Origin: Corallococcus sp. EGB
GTDB taxonomy: Bacteria; Myxococcota; Myxococcia; Myxococcales; Myxococcaceae
NCBI RefSeq assembly: GCF_019968905.1
Contig: NZ_CP079946.1
Coordinates: forward strand, 186,001-250,000
Direction of reading: 5' to 3'
Length of the DNA: 64,000 nucleotides
Below the pieces are notes generated by a model. The model did not search any database. It was not told where the DNA came from and was given only the letters and a program-made list of their open reading frames with translations. The position numbers were made by a program, and so were the translations under genes. Position 1 is the first letter of the stretch. Each line of letters begins with the position of its first letter. Shown one piece after another: positions 42,474-51,053 of this stretch.

Positions 42474-43667
42474 ATGGCCTCCGGTCCCCGCGTCCTCCTC
42501 CTCGCCGAGCGGTTTCCTCCCGACATCGGAGGGCTCGCGAGAAGCGGCGCGCGCACCGCGGGCTCGCTCGTGCGGCTGGGCGCGCGCGTGGACGTGGTGG
42601 CCTGGACGCGCACGGCGCGGCCCGGGGCGCTGGAGACGGTGCCGGACGCGGGGGACGTGTCCCCGTTCGCGAAGGGCGTCACGCTGCACCGGCTGGGGTT
42701 GTTCGGCAGCGCGGACCTGTCCATGCAGCACACGCTCGACGTGCTCGGACATCTGCATTCGCGGCGCGGGTACGACCTGGTGTGGGGGCACTACCTGTAT
42801 CCCCCGGGGTTCCTCGCGGTGGTGTTCGCGCAGAGCGCGGGGCTCAAGTCCATCCTGAGCGCGCGGGGCAATGACGTGGATCAGTTGATGTTCCCGCCGG
42901 GGGACTTCGCCCGCCTGCTCTGGACGTTGCAGCGGGCGGACGTGCTCACCGCCGCGTCCGCGGACCTGGGCCGGAAGATGGCGATGCTGCTGGGCCGCGA
43001 CCCGGGCGTGGAGGTCATCCCCAACGCGGTGGACACGGCGCTGTTCTCACCGGGCCCGGCGGATGGGGTGCTGCGCGAGCGGTTGGGCATCCAGCCGGGC
43101 GAGGCGGTGCTCGGCTTCTCGGGAGAGCTGCGCCACAAGAAGGGGTTGCCGTTCCTCCTGTCCGCGCTCACGGAGGTGCGGCGCGTACGGCCCGCGTGCC
43201 TGCTGGTGATTGGCGAGGTGCGGGCCCGGGACGCCGAGCACCTGGTGGCCTACCGGGCGGAGCATCCGGAGGACGCGGCGCGCATCATCGTCTCCGGCGC
43301 GCTGGAGTCCCCGGCGCTCATCGCCGGGCACCTGCGGCTGTGTGATGTGTATCTCCAGCCGTCGCTGTGGGAGGGCATGCCCAACGCGCTGCTGGAGGCG
43401 ATGGCGTGCGCGCGTCCGGTCATCGCCAGCGACGCGGGCGGCATCCCGGAGGCGGTGGAGTCCGGGGTGAATGGCTTCATCGTGGAGAAGGCGCTGCTCA
43501 ACCACCTGGGGCAGGCGTGCCTGGACGTGCTGGGGATGCCGGAGGCGAAGCGCGCGGCGTTGGGCGCGGCGGCGCGCGCGCGGGTGGAGGCGGGCTTTCA
43601 GGCGGACGCGGAGGCCGCGGTGCTCTCCCGCGTGCTGACGCGCGCGATGCCCAGGTCGTCCGCGTAG
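42474..43667 (+). CDS. GT4 family glycosyltransferase
   Basis: 397 residues. GT-B fold with LAERFPPDIGGLARS at the N-terminus and the donor-side E-x7-E motif (EGMPNALLE) near 310. Retaining nucleotide-sugar transferase, soluble. No Shine-Dalgarno: TAGATT ends 6 nt before the ATG, pointing to leaderless transcription. Its last 70 nt overlap the 3' end of the next, convergent glycosyltransferase gene. Confidence 0.9.
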   Translation: MASGPRVLLLAERFPPDIGGLARSGARTAGSLVRLGARVDVVAWTRTARPGALETVPDAGDVSPFAKGVTLHRLGLFGSADLSMQHTLDVLGHLHSRRGYDLVWGHYLYPPGFLAVVFAQSAGLKSILSARGNDVDQLMFPPGDFARLLWTLQRADVLTAASADLGRKMAMLLGRDPGVEVIPNAVDTALFSPGPADGVLRERLGIQPGEAVLGFSGELRHKKGLPFLLSALTEVRRVRPACLLVIGEVRARDAEHLVAYRAEHPEDAARIIVSGALESPALIAGHLRLCDVYLQPSLWEGMPNALLEAMACARPVIASDAGGIPEAVESGVNGFIVEKALLNHLGQACLDVLGMPEAKRAALGAAARARVEAGFQADAEAAVLSRVLTRAMPRSSA

Positions 43668-44824
43668 GCGTTCACGAGCGCCTCCTGCGCGCGGCCCCAT
43701 GGGAAGTCGCGCTCCACGCGGGCGCGGGCGTTGGCGCTCAGCGCGGCGCCGAGCGCGGGGTTCGCGGCGAGGTCCTTCACGGCCTCGGCGATGGCCTTGG
43801 GCGAGCCGGAGCGGATGCGGTAGGCCTCGGTGGCCTCCGCGAGCGAGCGGGTGACGGGCAGGTCGCTGACGATGGCGGGCGTGCCGGTGGCCATGGCCTC
43901 CAGGAGCTTCAGGGGGCAGCAGCCCTGCACGCAGTTGCGGTCGTTCACGGGCAGCGGCACGAGCACGAGGTCGCAGGCGTGGTGCAGCCGGGCGAGTTCC
44001 TCCTGGGGCAGGGGCTCGAGGATTTCGACCGCGCCCTGGAGCACGAGGTCGCCGCAGCGGTCCAGCAGCGCGCGGCGCGCGTGCTTGCGCAGCGGGCCCA
44101 CGAGGGTGAGGGTCGCGCTCAGGTCGCGGCGCAGGAGGCGGCACGCCTCGATGGCGTGGTGCACGCCCTGCCACGAGGTCATGGTGCCGCTGTAGAGCAT
44201 GCGCAGGGGACGGCCCGCTTCGGGCGCGCGCGGCGGGGCGTAGCGGAACACGTCCAGGTCCACGCCGTTGGGGATGACGCGCAGGCGCTTCGGATCCGCG
44301 CCGCGCGACACCAGGTGCTCCGCGGTGACGGCGCTGGGCGTGACGAGCAGGTCCGCGGCCTGGAGGCAGGCCTCCTCCTGCGCGAGCAGCTTGCGCATCA
44401 GCTCCGCGTCATCCGTGACGTCGGGGTGGTGGTACTTGAGCTCGATGGAGGGCAGGCCGTTGACCTCGTAGACGAGCGCGTCGGTGAGGGCGGCCTTGCG
44501 CCGGGCGATGGGGTAGCCCTCGAAGATGGAGCGGACGTGGACGACCTTCGCGCGCGGCCGGTCCCGCCACCACGCGCCCAGGTGCGAGCGGAACGTCAGC
44601 GCCTGGGCGATGAGGTCTTTCCCGCGGGCCCCCAGCGGGTGGTAGGTGACGTGGGGGCCCAGGGCAGGCGGGGGAGCACCGGGTGCATCGCCAATGGCCA
44701 CGAGGTCCACCGGGCCGAACGCGGCGCCCAGGGCCTCCACGAAGGCGCGGATGTGCACGGCGGCGCCCTTGGGCGCGGGGAAGCGGTCGAAGGACGCGTA
44801 GACGATGCCGGACGAGGTGCCCAT
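43598..44824 (-). CDS. GT4-like glycosyltransferase
   Basis: 408 residues. The N-terminal segment FDRFPAPKGAAVHIRAF and the donor motif region CPLKLLEAMATGTP identify a GT-B, family-4-like enzyme; the first Glu of the E-x7-E pair is replaced in this branch. Target likely envelope or extracellular polysaccharide. TAGCAC lies 6 nt before the ATG (leaderless style). Convergent with, and overlapping by 70 nt, the preceding GT gene. Confidence 0.87.
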   Translation of the reverse strand: MGTSSGIVYASFDRFPAPKGAAVHIRAFVEALGAAFGPVDLVAIGDAPGAPPPALGPHVTYHPLGARGKDLIAQALTFRSHLGAWWRDRPRAKVVHVRSIFEGYPIARRKAALTDALVYEVNGLPSIELKYHHPDVTDDAELMRKLLAQEEACLQAADLLVTPSAVTAEHLVSRGADPKRLRVIPNGVDLDVFRYAPPRAPEAGRPLRMLYSGTMTSWQGVHHAIEACRLLRRDLSATLTLVGPLRKHARRALLDRCGDLVLQGAVEILEPLPQEELARLHHACDLVLVPLPVNDRNCVQGCCPLKLLEAMATGTPAIVSDLPVTRSLAEATEAYRIRSGSPKAIAEAVKDLAANPALGAALSANARARVERDFPWGRAQEALVNAYADDLGIARVSTRESTAASASA

Positions 44825-44881
44825 GGCCCGGTGCTACCGCGACGCCGGGCCGGCGGCAAACCGGGTGGGCCGGTCCGCGGC

Positions 44882-46102
44882 TCAGCCGCGGACGCGTGGA
44901 GGCCGGGTGCCCTGCTCCTGGGGCTCCTGCGGCGCGAAGGGCTCCTGCGTCGGCCGCAGTCCCGTCCGCTCCGCCTCGTTGACCGACTCGAGCGCCTCGC
45001 TGATGGCGGCCAGCTCTTCACGCACGCGGCTCAAGCCCTGCTCGGCGTCAGCGGGCGCGGCCGTGGGGCCGCTCTGTCCGTGGACCTGGACGAGCTGGGT
45101 GGCCACGCCCTCGATGCTCCAGCGCAGGCGGGTGAGCTCGGCATCCAAACGGTCCGCGTTGCGCGCCAGCCGCTCGCGCTGCGCCCGCTGTGCATCGATG
45201 GCCTCCACGGCGCTCTGGAGCGAGGCGCGCACCTGCGGATCCGTTGAAGCGGTGATGCGCGCGGAGAGCATCGTGCGCTCCGCGTCGAGCCGGCCCATCA
45301 ACTCCGGGCTGACCTCGCGGCGCAGGCCCTGCTCGCGCTCCCGCAGGTCGTGGCACGAGCGGCGCAGCGCCTTCACGGACTCCTCGCCCCCGCTGAGGAA
45401 ACCCCGCACGGCCGGTGAGGCCTTGCGGAAGGCGGCCTCCAGCCGGTCGCAGACCTCGTCAAGTTCGCGCAGCCGCGCATCCTCCTGGAGCACCGCGACC
45501 GCGTCCGGAGCACGCTTCAATGGCGCGCCAGGGCTCTCGGTCGAGTCGATATACCCACCGGCTCCCAGGTGACCGCCCGCGGAGAGCCGCGCATTCCGGC
45601 CGACGGTGGCCCCCGCACCGACGCTGGCGGCGCGCTCCACGGTCGCCCCCTCCTGAATCGTGGCGCCCCAGCCGACCATGGCGCCCCGCTGCACCGCCGC
45701 GCCGCGCTGCACGGTGGCGCCCATGCGGATGACAGCACCGCTTTCGATGACCGCCTCTGCCTGCACCGTGGCGCCCATCTCGATGACGGCACCGGGCTCG
45801 ATGCGCGCCGAGCTGGCAATCTCCGCCCCCAGGCCGATCCGCGCGGCACCGTCCACCTGCGCCCGTGCGGCGCCCGGCGCGCCCATGGCTCCGCGCACGA
45901 TGAAGAGGACGCCGGAGCCGACGGCGAGCGCGCCGGCGGGGATGAAGAGCCAGGGCGTGAGGAGGGCGCCCATGACGCCAATGCCCGCGCCCCCGAGGAG
46001 GAGACTTCCGCCCACCGTCCCCAGGACCCGCCGCGCCATTGCACGGCGCTCCTCGGTCCTGGCCCATGCGCCTTCGGCTGCCGCCAGCGCTTTCTGCTCC
46101 AT
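44882..46102 (-). CDS. membrane protein with beta-helix hexapeptide repeats and coiled coil
   Basis: 406 residues from the ATG at 46102, chosen over 46123 because GGGAGG lies 4 nt upstream. Two membrane helices (~25-65), then ~100 residues of hexapeptide-type repeats (IGLGAEIASSARIEPGAVIEMGATV and onward; Gly-Ala-x-[IV] periodicity) expected to form a left-handed beta-helix, then a long helical, Glu/Arg-rich coiled coil (~205-370) and a Pro-rich tail. No acetyltransferase catalytic His is evident, so the beta-helix is probably structural. I know no named family with this order. Confidence 0.75.
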   Translation of the reverse strand: MEQKALAAAEGAWARTEERRAMARRVLGTVGGSLLLGGAGIGVMGALLTPWLFIPAGALAVGSGVLFIVRGAMGAPGAARAQVDGAARIGLGAEIASSARIEPGAVIEMGATVQAEAVIESGAVIRMGATVQRGAAVQRGAMVGWGATIQEGATVERAASVGAGATVGRNARLSAGGHLGAGGYIDSTESPGAPLKRAPDAVAVLQEDARLRELDEVCDRLEAAFRKASPAVRGFLSGGEESVKALRRSCHDLREREQGLRREVSPELMGRLDAERTMLSARITASTDPQVRASLQSAVEAIDAQRAQRERLARNADRLDAELTRLRWSIEGVATQLVQVHGQSGPTAAPADAEQGLSRVREELAAISEALESVNEAERTGLRPTQEPFAPQEPQEQGTRPPRVRG

Positions 46103-46167
46103 GGTGCCTCCCATGTTCCGCACTGGGCGAGGTTCTAGCGTGAACGGGCGTGCCTTGCTCCAGCGGC

Positions 46168-46920
46168 TCAGGGCGCCGCGCGCCCGCCGATTTCAGGGAA
46201 GCGCGCGTAGGCGCGCAGCAGGACGTCGAGGTGAGCGGGGTCGTCCAGGTCCAGCGGCGCGTCCGTGAGCGGGACGAGCCACCCACCGCTGGCCATGCGG
46301 CGCGAGCGGGTCAGCAGCTCCGCGTCGCGCGATGGGTCCGGGAACCCGAGCAGCCGCGCGGTGGCCGCGGACCAGTAGTTCAGCCAGCCGAGGTGCTGGG
46401 GAATCTCTGGAGCGCGAAGGGTCTCCGGAAGCTTGAGCGCGGGAAGGCCTCTGGGGGGCTTGGGAGGGCCGCCCAAAGTGGGGCTTGTCTGCAACGCGAT
46501 GTCCGATGCCGTACCGCTGGGAGTCACATGGCCCCAGAACGCGCGTGCTGCTTCTGCGACCGCTGAGAGCACCGCCGTGGCCACGGTGATGCCAGCCGCG
46601 TCCACGTGCCATTTCGCATGAACCTGGAGTTGAGCCTGCCGGCCAGCGGAAACACCCGCGGGGCTCTCCCAGCCCGTCAGCGTCACGAGGTGTCTCTCAT
46701 CCCCATTGCAGAGCAGGGGCATTCCGCGGTCTGGCTGTTCCCTGGCGAGCCAGGCGTCCCTCCGGGCGAGGGGGATGAACTGGCCTTCGTCGGAGATGGA
46801 CCACGCGAGCTTCAAGCCCGGCATGGCCTGCTCCATGGCGCGGGTCATCACGAGGGGGCGGTCGTCATCCGTCAGGAGCGTGGGCGCATGGGCGATGAGC
46901 AGTAAGCGTGGGGTTGCCAT
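46168..46920 (-). CDS. probable immunity protein (DUF5953-like)
   Basis: 250 residues from the ATG at 46920, cytosolic, no signal peptide. It has ISDEGQFIPLARRDAWLA and CNGDERHLVTLTGWESP, features I associate with the myxobacterial DUF5953 family of hypothetical proteins. It starts one base after the stop of the upstream gene, a nuclease-like lipoprotein, so the two are surely co-translated. The toxin-then-immunity order suggests an antidote role; inferred from context, not from a known fold. Confidence 0.65.
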   Translation of the reverse strand: MATPRLLLIAHAPTLLTDDDRPLVMTRAMEQAMPGLKLAWSISDEGQFIPLARRDAWLAREQPDRGMPLLCNGDERHLVTLTGWESPAGVSAGRQAQLQVHAKWHVDAAGITVATAVLSAVAEAARAFWGHVTPSGTASDIALQTSPTLGGPPKPPRGLPALKLPETLRAPEIPQHLGWLNYWSAATARLLGFPDPSRDAELLTRSRRMASGGWLVPLTDAPLDLDDPAHLDVLLRAYARFPEIGGRAAP

Positions 46921-46921
46921 T

Positions 46922-47833
46922 TCAGCACCAGTCCATGACGACGATGGTGAGGCCAGGAGCCAGGCTGCGCAATGCCGCCATGTGCGCGGTGCTTCGAACT
47001 CCGACCGAAAAGTCGTACCCACAAGCCAGCGCGATTTCACGCTCGCGGAGCAGCTCCGCTACCTGCTTTCTGAGCACGATTTCCTGCAGTGACTCCGGAT
47101 ACGCATCGAAGTTATCGGTCTTGACCTCCCACAGCACACCCGCACGGAGCTGCATCGCGTCGAAGCGTTTGCCGTTGATGAGCACGTCCGACCCGGCGAA
47201 AGCGTTCGACGGCACCCGGTCCGCGCACTGGTTGTGCAGGGCATCGCCGCCCAGATGGGACACTGGCCGAGGTCGGCACTCCGGGGCTCGCTCACGCGGA
47301 TCCGCGGAGCTTGGAGGCCCCGGCGGAGGAAACCAGTCCCGTCCCGCGGCGCTGCCCTCGGGTTCCGGGCTGTGCTCCGCCATGGGGTGTCGCTTGAGGG
47401 GCCGCGTCCGGGGCGCATCTTCATCCGGATACGCGTGCCGCAGCTCATACGCCTCCAGCTCCTCCCGGATGGCGACCGCCACCACCACCGCGCCCATGAC
47501 GACCACGGCGCCCACGACGAGCTCCGGCTGCGTCAGCAGGCAGACGCCAACCACCATCTCCAGACTGGCCGCGTCCGCCGTGGCCACGGGACACCGGTGC
47601 CCCACATCCCGGAAGCGGACCCGCCGCGTGTCCAGCGCGGGAAAACACTGCTCCACCACGTCGGACCAGGGCCGGGAGGCCTCCCGTACCACGCACCGCC
47701 CGTCGTCCCTCCAGGGCAGCGTCGCCGCGCGCTGGAGGTTCGCGAGCCTCGGGCTCCGGGACACGGGCGCCTCCGTCGTCGCGCAGGCCGTGGCGAGGAG
47801 GAGCAGCAGCGCGGCGCAGGTGCGGAAACGCAT
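46922..47833 (-). CDS. lipoprotein with restriction-nuclease-like C-terminus, probable toxin (DUF6310-like)
   Basis: 303 residues. Lipobox ATAC at the N-terminus (~17), a hydrophobic segment ~105-125 (VVGAVVVMGAVVVAVAI), a Pro-rich linker, then a C-terminal ~100-residue domain with DVLINGKRFDAMQ, LWEVKTDNFDAY and an adjoining helix. The Asp ... E-x-K arrangement is the PD-(D/E)xK nuclease signature. It looks like a cell-to-cell or outer-membrane-exchanged toxin of the polymorphic type. The gene for its putative immunity protein follows immediately. Divergent start only 26 bp from the next gene. Confidence 0.7.
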   Translation of the reverse strand: MRFRTCAALLLLLATACATTEAPVSRSPRLANLQRAATLPWRDDGRCVVREASRPWSDVVEQCFPALDTRRVRFRDVGHRCPVATADAASLEMVVGVCLLTQPELVVGAVVVMGAVVVAVAIREELEAYELRHAYPDEDAPRTRPLKRHPMAEHSPEPEGSAAGRDWFPPPGPPSSADPRERAPECRPRPVSHLGGDALHNQCADRVPSNAFAGSDVLINGKRFDAMQLRAGVLWEVKTDNFDAYPESLQEIVLRKQVAELLREREIALACGYDFSVGVRSTAHMAALRSLAPGLTIVVMDWC

Positions 47834-47859
47834 GGCCCGGCTGCCATAGCATGGCGCGC

Positions 47860-48678
47860 ATGCTCCTGAGCCCCGTGGTGATGATGATGGCGCTGCTGAC
47901 GGCCGCGCCCGCTCCTGCTCCCAAGTCCCAGCCGCTCACGTGGATGGTGACCGGCACCGACGTGACGTTCGAGATGTCGTCCAAGGACCTGCGCGCCCTG
48001 CGCGGCGGCAAGGAGGTCTTCGGCCTCCAGTCGCGCAAGAAGGACTTCCTCGCGGACCTCGCGCCCGACCCGGAGGACACCCGGGACCGGTCCGACTGGG
48101 ATGCCTCCCAATCCTTCAACGTGCTCTCCGTCGTGGGCCCCTGGGCGAGCTACGAGGAGTCCAGCTCCGGCTACACCGGCGGCGCCCACCCCTACGCGCA
48201 TTCCGCCTACGTCACCTGGGACGTGACGAAGGACAAGGGCGCCTTCAACCTGCTGGACGTGTTCCCGGAGAAGGACGTCCTCGCAGCCCTCAAGGCGGAC
48301 GGCTTCGTGAAGAAGCACATCGACGACGCGAAGGCCTTCAACGCCGCGAAGACGGTGGAGGCGCTGCTGGAGAGCCTCCAGCCCGGCGACGACTGTGTCG
48401 GGTTCCAATACGGCATCGACAGCGTGAAGCGCTCCGTCGCGTTCCACCACGTCGAAGGCGACAAGGTCGCCGTGCGCATCGCCTTCAGCTACGACAACGA
48501 GTCGTGCCGCGGGAACATGTTCGTGGTGGGCGTGCTGCTGCCCATCCCCGCGTCCCTGAAGCCCGCCCTGGAGCGCGCGAACACGCGCCAGGAGGGCTTC
48601 CTCATGAAGGACGCCAAGGCCGTCAAGGCGCCCTCCGTGAGCTTCGAGTGGGAAGGCTCCAAGTCGAAGAAGCCCTGA
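47860..48678 (+). CDS. secreted RsiV/DUF3298-like protein
   Basis: 272 residues from ATG 47860; an in-frame ATG at 47851 lies inside the TAGCAT hexamer that ends 7 nt before 47860, so the later ATG is favoured. A short signal peptide ends around TAAPAPA. The core has YTGGAHPYAHSAYVTWDV and FNLLDVFPE (~100-140), the GGAHP signature of the DUF3298/RsiV family, whose members sit in the periplasm and in some cases bind lysozyme. No anti-sigma domain is present here. Stops of this gene and pirin abut as TGATCA. Confidence 0.75.
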   Translation: MLLSPVVMMMALLTAAPAPAPKSQPLTWMVTGTDVTFEMSSKDLRALRGGKEVFGLQSRKKDFLADLAPDPEDTRDRSDWDASQSFNVLSVVGPWASYEESSSGYTGGAHPYAHSAYVTWDVTKDKGAFNLLDVFPEKDVLAALKADGFVKKHIDDAKAFNAAKTVEALLESLQPGDDCVGFQYGIDSVKRSVAFHHVEGDKVAVRIAFSYDNESCRGNMFVVGVLLPIPASLKPALERANTRQEGFLMKDAKAVKAPSVSFEWEGSKSKKP

Positions 48679-49830
48679 TCAGGCCGGCTTCTCGATGTGG
48701 CCGTCCGCGTGCCGCGCGAAGCGCCCCTCCTCCCGCGCGTGCACCGGGTCGTGGCTGGGCCAGGGCCAGCCACCGAAGCCCGTGCGCTGGTAGTCCGCGA
48801 AGGCCTGCTGGATCTCCTGCCGCGAGTTCATCACGAACGGGCCGTACTGCACGACCGGCTCGCCGATGGGCCGCCCCTGGAGCAGCAGCAGCTCCGCCGT
48901 CTCCGGGCCGTTCTCCAGCACCACGTCCATGTCCGCGCGCAGCTCCACGGCGCTCCTCGCCGGCACCGCGCGGCCGCCCACGGACAGGCCCGAGCCCAGG
49001 AAGAAGTAGAGCATCCGGTTCGTGCCGCTCTTCGCCGCGGGCAGCGTCCAGCGCGCGCCCGGCTCCATCTTCAGCGTCCAGATGGCCACGTCCGCCTCCG
49101 GGTTCGCGGCCCAGGACTTGGGCGGCGACGGAGGCGCCTTCACGTCGCCCAGGTTGCCCGCCACCACGGTCACGTTCGTGGCGCGGCCCGCGTCATCCTT
49201 CGCCACGTGGCGCGGGATGACGTGGTCCCACAACATGGAGAAGTGCGCGGGCACCATCTTGTTGGCGCGCGGCAGGTTGAGCCAGATCTGGAACAGCTCG
49301 ATGTGGTTGCCCTGGTCCTGCTTGAGCAGCGGGAACATCTCCGAGTGGTTGATGCCACCGCCCGCGGTGAGCCACTGCACGTCGCCCCCGCCAAAGCGCG
49401 CCGCCGCGCCCAGCGAGTCCGAGTGGTCCAGCAGCCCGTTGCGCACGATGGTCACCGTCTCGAAGCCCCGGTGCGGGTGCTGCGGGAAGCCCGGCACCAC
49501 GGTGCCGTGGTACATGTTCCAGCCATCCCGGCCCGCGAAGTCCTGGCCGATGTCCCGGCCCGCGAGCGACGCGTCCGGCCCCATGCGCGCGTTGCCCTTG
49601 GGGTAGCGGTCATCATGGTGCACGCAGAAGAGGAACGGGTCCGGCGTGCGCCACGGGGTGGGGGACGGCCCGAGCGAATCCACCCGAACCACGGCTTGCT
49701 GTTGCTGTGTCTGCTGCTGACCCATCTGCTGCTCCTCCGCCTTTGCCGAGCCGCGTGAACATCCCGCGACGGTGGTGACACCCGCCGCCGCGATGAGCTT
49801 CAGCGCGGCCCTCCGGCTCACTTCATCCAC
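48679..49830 (-). CDS. pirin-family bicupin with Tat/lipoprotein signal
   Basis: 383 residues. The N-terminus has SRRAALKLIAAAG and then GCSRG: a twin-arginine signal that also offers a lipobox Cys, unusual because most pirins are cytosolic. Cupin motifs: PQHPHRGFETVTI (~117), GGINHSEM (~160) and a second cupin (~230-330). Pirins are iron-binding and can act as quercetinases or redox sensors. A Gln-rich stretch (residues ~35-46) links signal and cupins. Confidence 0.9.
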   Translation of the reverse strand: MDEVSRRAALKLIAAAGVTTVAGCSRGSAKAEEQQMGQQQTQQQQAVVRVDSLGPSPTPWRTPDPFLFCVHHDDRYPKGNARMGPDASLAGRDIGQDFAGRDGWNMYHGTVVPGFPQHPHRGFETVTIVRNGLLDHSDSLGAAARFGGGDVQWLTAGGGINHSEMFPLLKQDQGNHIELFQIWLNLPRANKMVPAHFSMLWDHVIPRHVAKDDAGRATNVTVVAGNLGDVKAPPSPPKSWAANPEADVAIWTLKMEPGARWTLPAAKSGTNRMLYFFLGSGLSVGGRAVPARSAVELRADMDVVLENGPETAELLLLQGRPIGEPVVQYGPFVMNSRQEIQQAFADYQRTGFGGWPWPSHDPVHAREEGRFARHADGHIEKPA

Positions 49831-49950
49831 GGTCCACCTCGCGCTCCATGCCGTTGGGGCCGTCCATCCTATCTAACGTCCCCGCCTTTCCGGCGCCCGG
49901 CCTGCCTGCACGGCCGGTGTGTCCACCCCTGGTGGGAAAGCGCGGAGCCT

Positions 49951-49963
49951 CCTACGCTCCCGC
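49951..49963 (+). promoter_or_regulatory. shared upstream element of the tandem paralogues, copy 1
   Basis: CCTACGCTCCCGC, 38 bp before the TTG start of paralogue 1, is repeated exactly at 51012-51024, 29 bp before the GTG of paralogue 2. TACGCT within it could serve as a -10 hexamer. The conservation shows that the duplication included the promoter. Confidence 0.5.
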
Positions 49964-50001
49964 AGGACCCGCCCGATGGGCATCGCAGGGAGTCCACCGC
50001 C

Positions 50002-50994
50002 TTGGCGGTCAACGTCACCCGCTTCCACGAAGTCTTCCGCTACCAGTCCCGCGCGCCGGTGCCGGACCTGCTCAAGGACCTGGAGGTCCTGGCCCGACTG
50101 GATGCCCGCGCGGAAGGGCTGCGGCGTACGCTGAGGTGGTCCGGGTGGCTCACCGCGATACCGGGCGGGTTGATGGCCACGGTGACCTACGTCGTGTGGG
50201 CGGCCACCTTGAAGCGGGAGGAAATCATCGAGGCGGGTGCCCGGCTCCTCAAGCTCACGGGTGGGGTGGGCGGGGCGCTGCTCGTCGTGGGACTCCTGCT
50301 CCTCTTCTGGCGCTTCACCCTCCGGCGGCGGGACCTGGACAACCGCCGCTATGGCCTCGCCCGGGTCCTGCTCCGGCGCCTCCAGATGGACCTGGCTCCG
50401 AACGCGCCGGTGAGGCTCAAGCTGGACCTGTCCCCGCCCGACGAGCTCGACAAGCGCGTGAAGCAGGGCATGGTGGGGTGGTGGAACACGGACTTCTTCG
50501 TCGACCCGTGGTTCATGCTGGAGACCCGGCTGGCGGACGGCTCCTTCGTGCGGATCCGCATGGTGGAGCGGCTCCAGAAGCGCGAGCGCTCCAAGAGGAG
50601 CGCCAGCGGCAAGTCGCGCACGAAGACCAAGACCAAGGGCTTCGCCCGGCTGGAGGTGTCCGTGCGCGTGAAGCCGGCGCGCTACCCCGGCCTGGAGCGG
50701 CTCAAGGCCCGCGCCACGGACGCCGTGCGCCTGCCCCGGAATATCGAATTGGAGCGGGTGCGCGTCGCCGCGGACAGGATGTCCCTGCGCGCGCGGCTGT
50801 CCGACAGGTGGATGGCGAAGGCGGAGCGCGAGCCGGGGGACCCGGAGGTGCCCGCCTTCTGGACGCAGGCGCTGCCGAGGGACGACGCGTCCCGCACGGC
50901 GACGATGCTGCTGCTGAGCGTCTACCAGGTGCTGGGCTACGCCCGCCGGCGCGCGAAACTGCAGGCGGCGCGCGGGCGCCGCGAGTCCGTTTGA
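50002..50994 (+). CDS. two-helix membrane protein with basic tract, paralogue 1
   Basis: 330 residues beginning at TTG 50002 with a GGGAG ribosome site. Two transmembrane helices (~48-70 and ~85-108) follow a ~45-residue cytoplasmic helix (RAPVPDLLKDLEVLARLDARAEG). The remainder is cytoplasmic and includes a highly basic stretch (KRERSKRSASGKSRTKTK, ~195-212) and a conserved end (DASRTATMLLLSVYQVLG). The next gene encodes a clear paralogue with every one of these elements. Function unknown. Confidence 0.78.
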   Translation: MAVNVTRFHEVFRYQSRAPVPDLLKDLEVLARLDARAEGLRRTLRWSGWLTAIPGGLMATVTYVVWAATLKREEIIEAGARLLKLTGGVGGALLVVGLLLLFWRFTLRRRDLDNRRYGLARVLLRRLQMDLAPNAPVRLKLDLSPPDELDKRVKQGMVGWWNTDFFVDPWFMLETRLADGSFVRIRMVERLQKRERSKRSASGKSRTKTKTKGFARLEVSVRVKPARYPGLERLKARATDAVRLPRNIELERVRVAADRMSLRARLSDRWMAKAEREPGDPEVPAFWTQALPRDDASRTATMLLLSVYQVLGYARRRAKLQAARGRRESV

Positions 50995-51011
50995 CCCGCC
51001 TGGGAGCGCCC

Positions 51012-51024
51012 CCTACGCTCCCGC
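51012..51024 (+). promoter_or_regulatory. shared upstream element of the tandem paralogues, copy 2
   Basis: Exact second copy of the 13-bp element described at 49951-49963, between the two paralogous genes. Confidence 0.5.
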
Positions 51025-51053
51025 GCGACTCTCGCTGGACAAGGCCCTCCACC

